Origin: Echinococcus granulosus
Lineage: Eukaryota > Platyhelminthes > Cestoda > Cyclophyllidea > Taeniidae
Length of the DNA stretch: 64,000 nt
NCBI RefSeq assembly: GCF_000524195.1
Contig: NW_020170389.1
Coordinates: 154,617 to 218,616, forward strand
Reading direction: 5' to 3'
This document shows, one piece after another, positions 1 to 12,500 of this stretch. The stretch's first letter is position 1. The number at the start of each line of letters is the position of its first letter. Both the position numbers and the translations under genes were made by a program. The notes below the pieces were generated by a model. The model did not search any database and had not been told where the DNA came from. It saw only the letters and a list, made by a program, of their open reading frames with translations.

Positions 1-13
1 TCGTGTAGGTAGT

Positions 14-26
14 GGGGGGGGGGGGG
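14..26. repeat. Poly-G run of 13 bases
   Basis: Thirteen consecutive G, lying in the IFT139 intron just downstream (minus-strand sense) of the exon ending at 39. The exact length may be unreliable in assembly. Confidence 0.9.
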
Positions 27-38
27 AGTTAAGCTTAC

Positions 39-3000
39 CTGACTAGGAGCTTTCGACAGGCAATCATAATATCCGACGACTCTTCAGCAGTTATGTGTTT
101 TTGAATATCACCTATGACCTTACTGGCTTGTCCAAACGCAGCCAGCTGTCTTGAATAATCCTCCTGTAATTGGTGCACGGTGCCAAGAAGGATTAGTAGG
201 TCTGTAGATCGTTGAAGGTCGGGGATGTCTGTGACTGAAGCAGGAGGCAACAATGGGAAATAGCGAATAAACTTGACACCACTTTCCTTAATGTTAACTG
301 CACATCCTGGCTCATAGTTCTTTTAATTTGGGATTTCTAGAATCTCCGCATCATTATCTCTCTCAGCTGTTTTTGATGTAGCTTACCTTAATGATTTGAA
401 TGCACTTGTAGGGACCCGCGAAATGCAAGCTTGTGTATATCACGCATCTGCCTATCAGTTCGGTACCCCTTATTGTCCTGTCTCCTATTTTCCCTCCATC
501 AAACGTCGGCTGAATGGATCCGAATGATGTGATTTCTGCTTGTCTACATCATGCGTCCACCCTAACTAGGTTTCCTCGTTAAAGTTTCCAGTGCAGCTTC
601 TGTTGCCTAGCGTGTAAAGTGGGTAAGGGAAGGGGGGAACAGAACGCTTTGTCCTGAACCAAATATTTTAAACAAATTGGTTCAGGTGATGAGTCACGCA
701 AAACAGATACATCATGTCAGGGAAGAACCTACATCCTTGATCAAAAAGAAATTTACGCGATTTAAGGCCAACTTTTCTAGAGGATTAACTTGTCAAGACC
801 AACTCCTGATTATCCCAAACGTGGATAATGAAAAATTGAGTTTACATGTACAGCAACTGAGACGGGAAGATCGTGATGGTATGGTCGCGGTTGCCATTGT
901 AAAGCTAAAAACTAGAAGCCAGCTAGAAATCCAGGTGTTTAGGCCTTCATCTTATCCTAGCTTCTAGAGGCAATTTGGAATTCAGGCGGTAATCTTATCC
1001 CTTGGGAGATGGTCGTAGGTCGTAGATTGTGATGGAGATCATGTCAGCAAATAAAGTGATTGAAGGAACTTTTTGCTGTTTTAATCAACAACCCACTCGC
1101 TACTTTACTCAAATGTTTGAACTTGCAATACACGTGACTAAATCAAGGGAAAGGATAAAGCTGAAAAATTGACGACTGTGAGCGATCTTTAGTGGAGTTA
1201 TAAGTGACTTGAATGCTCAGAGGATTGACGAACTGGATTGCCTTATCTCTATCCATCTTGGAAGCAAAATCGCCCATAGCCTGAACAAATGATTATTGAT
1301 GAGCAGTCATTGTAACTGTCGTTCTACTTCCCCATAGTTAGATAGCTACCTGAAAGACATCCTTTGCCATTCACTTAGGCCATCTATCATTTCAGTGTTG
1401 CAAGGAAGAAACCTTGAATTATGTGTTTTCTTAGTAAGTAAAAGTACGGACGTCGATAGGGGGTCTACATTTATAAGTGGTTTTATAAGGCATGCTTGGA
1501 ATAATCCAGTAAATAACTGGTTCTTTCCCAAAAAGGAGACTACCAAAACGCAGGACAAAAAATGGATACACCTTTTTTCACTACTTTAAAGAAGGATGGT
1601 TGGTACGCGGCATGCACAAAAACAAACACACACACACACAGGCACACAGGGAGAGGAATAGTGGGCGAGGGCTAAAAAATACTTTATTAGCGCGATTCGC
1701 ACCACATACCAGGACCTCGAATGCCATCCTATGGTCAGTCCTGCCCACCCCCTTCACTTGGACTCAATCGAGCGTGTACTGCCACAAAGCCGCTGATTTG
1801 GCATGTAGAACCAAGTCTTCCCTAACAATTGTTCTTCTTCTTGTATTACGCTTACGATACATCAAAAAAGGCTAAATTGTGAAGGAAAATCTTGTCTAGC
1901 CATAAATACCGTGCTGGAGGAGGGAAATCGACCACCTCAGCCATCTAACTGTTCTATCGTTCCAGTGTGAAACCACCTGTCATTGTTGTGCCATGTTTAT
2001 ACCATTCTGGACTCGCAAACTTTATTATCTTACTTGGGTCGAAAATATGCCACGTTTTTCAAACACTTTACACCAAAAAATTCTCGGTTCCACTATTTGG
2101 TTCACCCAGTTAAAATAAACTGCCAAAAAACACCTGTCATACATTTGTGACGCGGACCTTAGGGGAGAAAACCAGCAAATCAAATGCTGAAGTGTTTGCA
2201 CAGTCACACAGGCTTTTTACTTGCTCATAGTTTGACCTTTGAGATAGTGATGTGCAGCCCTCCTCAGGCCGCCGGTGCTATTAATCTCTTACCTCCTCTG
2301 AAGGCCTCATGATAAGGCTATTTTCAAACTGACATGCATCGCACTGCCCCTAGAGCTGACAGAATCATTACAAACAATTCGAGAATCAAATTTGCTGGGT
2401 TTCTCTTTTAAAAGTAGAATATGTGGTCTTTGTTATGTACCAGAAAGCGTGTTTGGCTTTTTTGTACCAATTACGCGGCTACACAACATCAGTAGGAACA
2501 ATGGAGAATGTGATTAACCACGTCTCTCCACTCGACGTTTATGTGGCACTGCAGCAATTCTCCAGCAAAGTAGATCATATTTTTGCCCAAATACCTCCAA
2601 ACTTGCATTCTTTCTCCCTTCTCTTTTTTTCATTACGCAAATGCATGCTGTTTTTGTGACCCTTTTCGGTTCCTCTATCTTATACTCCACCCTAAATGGC
2701 TAACAAGAGTGCAAGAAAATTGGTCAACTTTGGCGTTTGAACTAATAATACACACGCTGGCGGTTGAAGATAGAGGACGGGTGGGAAGGTGCACCCAATT
2801 AATGTAAATCTGATTGACGTTCTAGCATTTCCTTCTTTTATGCTGTCCAGAAGCCATTTTCAGGACATTGGCCTTAGAAGGGGATCAATGGTACAATAAA
2901 AATGAGGCTTTGTGTGGCCGTGAGGAGCTGCATCCAAAATGTAGGACGGATTGTCTTGCCTTTTTCATAAATAAAAAGACGAAAAAGACAACGCATATCA

Positions 3001-6000
3001 GTAGCAAAAATAAGCAGGATAAAGGGAGAGCCGAAATAACTGCAATAGTTTAAAAAGGGAAGATGAAAATCAACATTACGAGGGCCTTAGAAGTTCCATG
3101 TAATTTCACGGCAAAGAGATATTAAGATTGTCAAGTGAGGAATTAAAATAACCACCAATTTTTATTTCTGAATGCTAAACCTTAATGCAATGAAAGAGGG
3201 AAATCTGCCGTGGATGCGAAAATCTGTGACTACTCCCAGTAGAAGGATTTAGAAGGACGTATGCCTTCGGTTACTACCCCAGTGCTGTGTTCTACGAGAA
3301 CACTAGTAACTGAAGCGGCAATACCAGTGAACCGTCTGGAAAAGATCGTGACGACACCCGTGTGGAGAAGTCAACAAGGTGAAGATGGAATACCTCCTCC
3401 ACTTCTCTGCTACCTGACAGAAGCCAGATAGATAAAGCCGGCAGCACTGAAGTAAGAACAAGGTGGCAAAGAAGAACAGACGTGAAGCATTACCCCTTCA
3501 GGGAACTAATTTAAGCATCATCCTTTATTAAATGACTACGATTTTAGGCCAGTGTTCTAACGAGTAGCAACAGACATAAGAGATGGCCAGCATATTTCCC
3601 TTTCCACCAATAGTTCCCGATCTGGGCGAAATACCAGTGCCAGTGGCCCTCAGCCCTTCTGAACGTCGGCAATGCATATTCTGACCTAGTATTATTTCTT
3701 CTTGCAACTCCAGAAAAGTCTTGGGGCACCACGAAAAATAAGGGCATTTCGAGAAGTTCTTTAGCTTTTGGTTTCAGCGTCCAAACGAAATTAGTCTTGA
3801 TAGCGTGTAAAATAAACATATTTAATTTTTGATCGCAATATTACGGCTAATACATGCCTCAATGAATCCTAAAGTGATTAAAATTTAAGGAATAAGTTTT
3901 CGCTTTTTCCTTTGAAAAAAACTATTCATCACCGCGGAAAGTCCACATCTTATTAGGTCAACGAAGATAGGCAGTGTGTTCTACAACTGCTTCTCTTTTG
4001 GGTGTGATCAAACAGACGCGATTCCATGCGCTGCTGGACCATCATGAATTCCAGGATTTGTACGCTGACATTCTTCCTTTAATCTGCATGACCGTTAAGG
4101 CAACCCCGTACACCTCTTTTGATGGGTTCGTACCTGTACTAGATGTGCATGTTAAAATAGAACCACAGCACGTGGGAAGTCCATAATTGCTGTATTTTTA
4201 CCAGTGAATATAACTATACGTAGCTCTTGGGGGAGGTTAGGACCTCCAGATAGCGATTATCTGTACCCAGGGGTTAGTAAACGCTCTATCTTTACGCAGC
4301 CGCAATAGGTTTGTGTGAATGTGTGATTTCGACAAAACAGTAATTGCCTAATCTTGGAGATTGGAATGAGTTCCAAAAGGAATAGAGCATAACCTCAATA
4401 GCATTCAAACTAATGTTGAAATGATGAGCTACAATAATGTTTTACAAAGAATTTACACGTTTTCAACCTGCGTTATGGATATGTGACATTTCGGCTTCCG
4501 ATTCTGAACTCGGCGTCACAAGTGTGTGGCATATGTTCCTAGTCATTCTACTAGAACCGCTTACACCAAATGGTGATGCTAATAGACAGTTCATTTTGAG
4601 GTTTGAGGGGCAGTTGAATTGCGCATTTCAATAGCTGTGCAAATTTTCGAGTAATAATGAAACAATAAAGCATCTGGATGGCTGCGTTGGTCGTTTTCCA
4701 TCTGAGATCTTCTGGTAGCAAATGTATTCAAACCAATTTTAGTCAAAACTAATGCACGATTAAAAAACTCTAAAATAGTTTAAGTCCTCAGCCGTAACAC
4801 TAAGTCGTTATCCGATAATTTGGCGAATAGTTGGACTTTCAACAATACTACGAATAAAATGCTTAGCTGATGGAATATTGAATAAAATGGATGTGTTACA
4901 AGGTAAGCCCGAAAATGCAACCTTTCCAACACGTAAATGATGAATGTTAAGACTAATTTGTGGTTCAGGATATTGGGGGGAGGAAGTAGGAACTGTTCCC
5001 GCGCTTGGTAAGCTAAAGAAATAACACTTGAAGTCAGGACTTTAGTGCAAGCTAAAGATATCTACATACTGGAGCAGACAAATGTCGTATAAATATTAGG
5101 CCAGCACTTTTAGGAATATGTACCCTTCATCCAATACATACAAATGGCTCAGCATTAGCTTATTTTCGGTGACTCGATACTTACTTTACTGTATATTCAA
5201 GTTAGCGGGCTCTTTAGCCCCCGCAGTTCGTGCCTCCGTTTTAGGGCATAGCCTCTCAGGACCCAGCTCACACCATTCTTTTAAACTGCTCTGAGAATAA
5301 ACATCAAATGAGCCAAAGTCGTGAGGATTTCAGTATAATTTGGTGAAACTCTATATCATATTGCCGAGAGAATCATTCAGTGCTCTTGTTATTCGGAGTA
5401 TAAAGTGTAAATAGACACGTATGTCAGTCTACTCCTAATATATCCAAATCCTGACAAAACAATAGACGCTCAACTTCAAAATCTGGTGTCACCACAGCCT
5501 ACAGGTTTTAATGCTCTCCAAACCAGCAGTGAGAATTTCCTGCGCCTTGTCCAATTGCTTCAATCGCACAAGAAGGAGAGTGAGGTCAGGCAGGAGTGGA
5601 CTGTGACCAATCGGCGCACCGCGTTGAAGCGCTGACTCGTAGTAGAGTACGGCTCGCTCAAATTCATGCGTCATGACCAGTGCTTCGCCCATCTTGCTGG
5701 CCACTCGCAGATCCCCCGGCTCCCATCTCAACACCGACTCGTACACCTCGATTGCTCTCTCCGGCTGCTCCACCCGAAGGTACGCATCACCCAGAAGGAG
5801 GTGTGCGAAGACACACATGTCCAAGGTGTCGGCTAGCTCCCTGTTCAACAAAACAACTCAATATGTAGCATTTGCACTAACTCTGGCTGGAGCCAGTACA
5901 CGATTTATTAATAACCGCCTGTAAAAGATATGTATTTCAGCGGGTCTTCCCCTTGTTCCCCAATCAACAGTGAAAAACCAAGCAATTAATTTAGCCGATC

Positions 6001-9000
6001 TACTATTCTTCATCCATGAGGAATACGAGTGATACGCCGATTCTTGCTGCAGTTTTGGCAGCGAATATACCAAGAGTACACAAACAACTTGTGACAATGC
6101 AAAATTGACCAATATCTGTCAGCTGCTGTTGATAAATTCAGCTCTTTACTAAAAATATTTAGGTGGATAGAGGAATCTCCCACTCCCACAGCGTCCTCCT
6201 ATTTCATTCTTTTTTAACAGCACACATAGGTGTATGTTTGTTGTTGGTGCTGTCATTGGGATGGGTGGTAGTTATGGGGGAATTTCATGTCCTATGGTCG
6301 TCATATTTTATTCCCCCTTGGAGAAAGGAGTTTTCACACTCGACATCCCTAATAAAAGTGCAAACTCCAAGAGGTAGTCTTTTTTTCACTATTTTCTCCT
6401 ACATAGCATTCAGTTTAAGGTGTACCTGTAACACGCGATATAAAGTTTCCACTCCTTCCTGTGATTAAGGTATACATCGGCCATTCGCTGCTTTGCTAAA
6501 ATGTAGCCAGGTCTGTCGGAGGTGATAGTGCGGAGCTGCACAAGAGCAGCTTCCAAATTTCCCTCCGCCAAATCCATGTCAGCTGCTATAATAGCAAGCC
6601 TGTCCGTCTCCAATGTGTTGGCATATATTTGTCGCGCTTCTGCCAGTACCCGCCTAGCATCGCGCTACAAAGAAAAATATAAGTTGTAAATACACAGCAC
6701 TTGTTAAATTTAAGTACACTGTATGTGCACAGGCAACCCACCATTTTGCCCATCTTCCGGTAGGCGTAGATCAACTCAGCGTATATTGTGATCCAAAATT
6801 CAGAGTAGTTTAATTTAGACAACGGTTTGGCTGATCGTCCCGGTGCATCGGGATTAGCTAATGTCTCACTGAGCACTTTGATGGCCTTTTCTGTTTCGCC
6901 GCCTTTAAGACAGACTGCCGCTCGAACGAGGTTGTTAAGCGGGTGATTTCGGAGATCAAAGTTATTACTTAGGCCGATTTCAAGCGCTTGCTCAGCCATT
7001 CGTAGATTCCCTTGGGAAAGATAAATCTGGTTGGAAGTTAAGGCTTAAGTAAATGAATTATTGACCTACAGTGGCCTGTAGAGCATGTGCATCGATACAA
7101 GTAGGATCGACGTCGACAGCGGCTTGACTGAATTTTAGGGCACTTTGTAAATTGCCCCTATGCAAATGAACACGAGCTAGGAGGTAGGTGGCCTTTTGGA
7201 TACCTGGTGCAATCTCCAAAATTTGCAAAAGAAGACGCTCTACTCTATTTAGGAGCATTTGTTCATCGGGCCAAAGAGATAATAGCCCATTTTCTTCACT
7301 TGCTAAGAACTTGCCATCAGACATAATTAAAAGGGGTTGCTGTGAAAGAGTTAAATAGGCGTTTACGAGTTGCAACAAAAAGTCTGGATTGAGTTGAATG
7401 TAGTAATCCATGGAGTGCGGCAGATCCTACATACAGTTATTAAAGCCGAACCTTTTGGTACCTTCAATCTCTTGAAGTGCAGATCCGTCGCTTTGTCAAG
7501 TAGGCGCATTATTTCGCAATCCTTGCCCTTCTGTTTGCATAATAGAAGGGCCTGAAGATAGACAGTTTCCTGCAAATTCAAACCAAACAGGTTCTTTACT
7601 AAGCTACTCGACGATATCCCTTTTTTTACACCAACAAACCAATTTTGGTTCTCTATTTTGTCATAGACTTCAGGCCTGTCAGTGAGACTCTTCTACGAAA
7701 TAAACTTACTGCTGACACCCCTATCGTCGGCAAAAGTTCATCCAGTAGTTCGAGTTGTAAGGCGGCATCTTTTATGTCTCCTTGAAGAAGTTGGCAGTGA
7801 ATAAGACCTGAAAAAGGCATGCAGTTAAAACGGTGAAACGCGGAAACACCTACCGTTCATGCTTTCTATGCTTGATTCATCAATTTTCATGGCTTTCTTA
7901 TAGTTATTCAAGGCTTCCTTTGTATGTTCAGTGGCTAGGTTAAGTGAAGCTGCGATAAGCTGGATAGAACTGCTGCCAGGGCATATTTCGAGAGCTCGAT
8001 TAGTTAAATGACTGGCTTTTTTTAGTAATCGGGAATGACGACCACTCTGTTGTCAGAAATAACTTCCATTTGAATTAGAAACTTACGAAGCACAAAATAA
8101 TTTTCGCAACATTCGCATAATGAAGCGAATTGTTTGGCTCGATTGCCGACAGCAGACTCATTAGTTTTTCAAGATCAATAAAAGTCTAAAGACCTTATTT
8201 GATTAAATTATCATCTACTTGCGCATAGTTTGAAGCTCGACAAAGAGAGTGAAAGACTTTGTATGTAGAAGATAATATGCATTGAGAATTGACCTCAATA
8301 CAGCTAGAAAGATCGCTCAAGTTAGTCTGGGCATACCGTGATGCTGCTTCAAGTGCCCGCTCCCACTGATCCGACAGTAACAGCACGTCAACTTTCTCGG
8401 CAAAAGCGGGTAAGAAATTCGGAAACCGCATAATAATTTGGTTGAGTAATCTTAGTGACTCTGGCAAGTCGCCAGTGACTTCTGCGCAAATAGCAAGGCC
8501 GAATAGTTTTTCAACTCCGTCATTTCTAATGAAGCGGAAACATAAATACCTATGCCTATTACCCTGATTCATTTCCAAAGAAGTACTCAGCCGTTCTTTG
8601 AAGGTCTCTATTTGAACAATGGCATGAAGCAAATCCAACAAGATGTTTAGCCTATGTATTATATAAACAAATGCATATTTTACGATAAGCGACCCTTGTT
8701 TCATTGATTTTTCAGCAAATTCCTTGGCTTTTTCGAATCGCTGTAATGCAAAAAGACTAGCGCCAGCATAGTAGAGAGCCTAATGAAGAATGGTAATCTA
8801 GCCATTGACCAACCATGCTGTTTGCCGTACGCCTAACATTCTTCACCTCTGCATCAAATTCTTCAGCCTTTGCTTGATCTAAAAAAATCTCGACAAAATT
8901 TTGAGTACTACTTGTTGGAGAGATCTTGTATGCATGTGACAAACAAATAAGAGAAGCTAGTCCCAAGTCTTTGTCATCTTTTATCGAATAAAGCAGCCGT

Positions 9001-9182
9001 ACAGCATCTTCACATTTATCTAAAAGGCGTTAGCAAAAAGTTGGTAGACTACCGCTCCTCAAATACATCAATGCTTGAAATAATAAAGCAGATTTCCCGA
9101 GGTTAGCCTTGTTGGATTGCGGCGATAGCAAAGTAGCAGCAACACCGCTGCACCCGCGTCGAAGAAAGTACAATATTTCTAG
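39..9182 (-). CDS. TTC21B: Intraflagellar transport protein IFT139 (TTC21B-like), 3' end beyond the window
   Basis: TPR-repeat subunit of the IFT-A complex, needed for retrograde transport in cilia. Exons read on the minus strand: 9182-9053, 9019-8814, 8779-8684, 8651-8563, 8525-8219, 8185-8087, 8046-7854, 7807-7710, 7569-7462, 7426-7070, 7026-6742, 6664-6426, 5840-5503, 297-39. All reading phases agree, giving about 934 residues, roughly 70% of a vertebrate TTC21B. Family-diagnostic stretches include LNPDFLLQLVNAYL (exon at 7426), MADVYLNHRK (exon at 6664) and LLLGDAYLRVEQPERAIEVY with ASKMGEAL (exon at 5840). The first exon opens in phase 0 right after an acceptor-like TTTGTAAG, with an in-frame TAA 18 nt upstream and no ATG, so the start codon is not resolved. 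Seven introns are 32-40 nt. The last exon seen ends at a good GTAAGC donor, so the gene continues past the left edge. Identity is firm; the N-terminal end is not. Confidence 0.93.
298..5502 (-). other. 5.2-kb intron of IFT139
   Basis: Bounded by a donor after the exon ending at 5503 (phase 1) and an acceptor TGTGCAG before the exon starting at 297. The phases match, and the flanking protein segments are consecutive in the family. It is far larger than the other introns of this gene, most of which are under 100 nt. Open frames inside are short, lack recognisable domains and show no consistent splice structure. It holds a short CA repeat near 1626. I see no nested gene, RNA gene or intact mobile element. 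Confidence 0.75.
1626..1640. repeat. CA dinucleotide microsatellite
   Basis: About 7.5 CA units inside the large IFT139 intron, followed by a slightly interrupted continuation. Confidence 0.85.
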
Positions 9183-9595
9183 CTTACAAAGAAGCAGTTA
9201 GGAAAGTTATTTCAAACCATTAACCCTTCTTCAAGCATTATTAATAACTAGATGTGTTTTCACGAATAGTCCATAAAGCAAACACTTAAACGACTGTCAA
9301 GGTCACCAGAACTACTTAACGCTATTATTAAAGTGTGAATTCACTATAAAGTTGTTTAGGCCAAAAGCTGCGAATTCCTTTTTTGTTTTGAATGCTTTTT
9401 GCTGCAGTTCTGTTGACTAAGACTAAACCAATTAGTCTAGGTAACCAATTACTTCAATGGAAATGGCTAAATTGTTTAAGCTTACTTATTTTACTTGATG
9501 CTTTATTTATGCAGGTAAGTTTGATTGGCCTATTTTTGTTTTAGTGCTTGCGTTCCTTCAAATTTGTGGGTTGTGCACTTTGCAAAGGTAATGAG
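9183..9595. promoter_or_regulatory. Divergent intergenic region between IFT139 and MCPH1
   Basis: About 410 bases separate the first recognisable IFT139 exon (minus) from the MCPH1 start (plus), so this is the probable shared promoter and 5' UTR region. It also contains the pyrimidine-rich acceptor directly upstream of the IFT139 coding exon. I see no convincing TATA box. An undetected IFT139 first exon could lie here. Confidence 0.5.
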
Positions 9596-12500
9596 ATGTC
9601 TGTGCCATCAGGTCGTGGGAAAGGATTGCTTCACGGTAATTATTGGTTAAGATATCACTCAGTCTTCTTTTCTCTGCTTTTGCTTACTTTCTTGGGACTT
9701 TTCTTGTGATTATTCAGTCGGCCCTTAATGCGAAGTTCAATCATGATCCGGTTCGTGGTTTTAGTGATCTAGTTTGTTCTGCCTTTATAAATGATCTTTA
9801 AATCTGATTTCAAGGAGAGTGAACTGTTTTCTTTAAGGTGTGGTGGCCTATGTGGATATTCGATCCCCTTTTGGAAACCCGGCTTTTGTAGTATCGCGGC
9901 GTCTAACATCACTTGGCGCAACAGTCGAAACAACTCGTAATGCCTACGTTACCCATGTTATCTTTCGCTACGGAGATCCCATGACTAAGCTATGGGCGGA
10001 AAAGCGCGGATTGTGCGTAGTAGCTCCGGCCTGGGTTAAAGCTTGTGTCCAACAAAAGGTAAAATGCCCACTCATTCCTTCACCTCTCAAGTGTCGAGTT
10101 CCGGAGGCTTGCTATTACTTGAAAGACAAAGAAGATGTTGACCTGGCAGACGACTGTAATCGCATCGCTTCTAGAAATGGTCCTCTTATGAGGGATGAAC
10201 CGATGTCGGCTCCCCACTCCGAAGCTTCCCTTTCCCTAGGTTCTGCTATCATTTCCACTTCCATCCCCTGTTCAAAGACTCCACCAGGCGTATGGAAGTC
10301 TCGTGACGATCTTGATACACGCACCAAGAAGATGGACTCTTCTAGAAAAGAGACTCATGAAACTGCCTCGCTTCTACTCAGGCCTTGTAAGTAATTTCTT
10401 CGCTTTGTACTTTGAACTGTTTATGTTCTCTCTAACAGCTCTTAGTGGCAGTGGATTGTCCTCCCAACCCCAAACCCCCACTTCCTCTCCTATCGTCACC
10501 CTAACCAAGCCTCCACCGGGTTGGATGCGTCTCCCATCTCCACCACAGCAAGTTGCAGACCTGCCCCTTTTCCCTGAGGATAATGCCCCAGCGCAGGAGA
10601 CTCAACCGCGTCTCTCCGACGTGATCGGCTCCACCACTCTTTCTCGCATGCCTCTGTCGCCTGACGTGCTTCATTTCGTCGTTCGCAACTTTGCCTCTTC
10701 TACCACGGCGATTAAGAAAAATCTTATGCCTAAAAGAGAAAAGCCTTTACTTCTGGCACCAGTCAAGGTGACGCCCAGTCAGGAGAGGAAGATTGTCAGC
10801 AAGACACCGACACAGAAGTGGAGGAGGAGGAATCCATTGGAGGGGCGCCGGTCATCACTACGTAGACAGCTCCTTAAGTCCCATGTTGATGCCTTAAGCG
10901 CTTCTGATGGCGTCACGTTGAAAGGAAGAATTCTAAAAAGTGTTAAGAGGGGGGATTCGGGGCAAATAACGCAGGGGAAGAAGGGATTGAAATCGGTTGA
11001 GGTGTTGCCTCAACCGAGGCGGAGGTCCCTGCGGCTGTTAGCGAAGGTGACTAATCGTGTTGGTTTGGCAATGGGCCCGCCCGAAACAGCCTTGGGCCCC
11101 ACTTCGAAATCAGTCATCGTCGACTCGGAGATTAGTCTAAATTCTCCAACAGTGAACATCTGTGTAAGCGGAACTGGTCGGGATCTTTTAAATTGCTAGT
11201 AATAGCTCCCTCTCGTTTCTTTGTAATAAAGTGACTTCCCGAATTCAAGCTCAGATTTCTACTTGTATCCTTTGCATTTTAGTCTCCCGAATTGCGAAAC
11301 AGTCTTGAAGATTTTATCAACCCGTATGGTATGTCTAGACGCATTTTCCGCTCCTATTTTACTGTTGCAATTTTAACCGTTTAATTTTCAGTTTTGAGGC
11401 CACGTCGCCATGCAGGAGCTTCGGTCTCAGCGCCAAATCGACCGATTGAAATTCTTTTCTCCGGCCTAAACGCATTGTGAGTCATGCAACTTGTGCTGCC
11501 TTTTTCTGCTGCCTTAAAATCACATACTAGTTTTGTTGCTAAGGTTTGGGATAAATTTGGTTGTGTTCCGTTTTGGAAATTCCTAGAATAGTGTGGAAAC
11601 AATCGTGTTATTTAAGGCCCGTCCTGTTCTCAAATTGGACACTTATTTCATTTCCACCTCTACGTAGAAGTCAGGTCTTAATTCTTTTATTGGAACGATC
11701 GGCCTTTAAGGGCACTCATTCTAAAACTGCTAGCATCGTTTTTTGTCTAGTCAAAGACAGACCCTTATCGCACTGCTTCGCTCAAGCACTGAGCTCAGCA
11801 AGCATGAGGTGACACCCACACTGAATCGCAGACTCTGTGGCCGCGCTGATGTAAGTGATAGTCCCAATGACAAAAAAGGCCCCAAGGCTTCGGTGCTGGC
11901 AGCCATTCTCGGCACGGAGGCGGAGGCACCGGCACAGCGGTGGCGTCTGGCGGACATCTTCAGCACGCGCACCACCACCCACCTCGTCTCCACCTCACCC
12001 TTTCCTCGCACGATCAACCTCTTCAAGGCCGTCCTCGCCTCCATTCCGGTGATCGACATGGCCTGGGTCGTGGAGTCTGCGAAGGCCGGCAAGTGGCTCC
12101 CCTTCAGGCGCTTTCTTGTAAGTCTTCTCAATATGATATAAAATGTACAAGGAATGCAGCAATCCTCTTTGCATCCTGAATGACGACATCTGGGCAAGTA
12201 CGTGACACGGGTACGGGCTATTAGCAATAGCAAAGGGTCGCAATTGCTCCTTGCTGCTGTGTGGTATCACTGCAATAGCATTCCACTGTTTTCAGTCCTT
12301 AATGTTGTCCTCTTAACAATTTCTGGACCCTACTGGTCTTTTGGGAGTGATTCGGAAGTTATCGAGAATTTAGTTTTCTGCTGTTAAATCATAGCTTGTG
12401 GGTGCACCCATTTGCCCAGTTCACTAGCTTTCGCGACATTCTCTTCTCATTTAGTGTACATCCACGCTAACTTTTTCATCATCACCCACGATGCTAAATA

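Noticed and set aside
3285..3305. Short inverted repeat GTGTTCT-ACG-AGAACAC
   Set aside because: A 7-bp stem in intron sequence is expected by chance and has no supporting context.
677..5450. Several open frames of 60-96 codons on both strands within the IFT139 intron
   Set aside because: No start context, splice structure, domain or composition like the real exons; they fit chance in 5 kb of intron.
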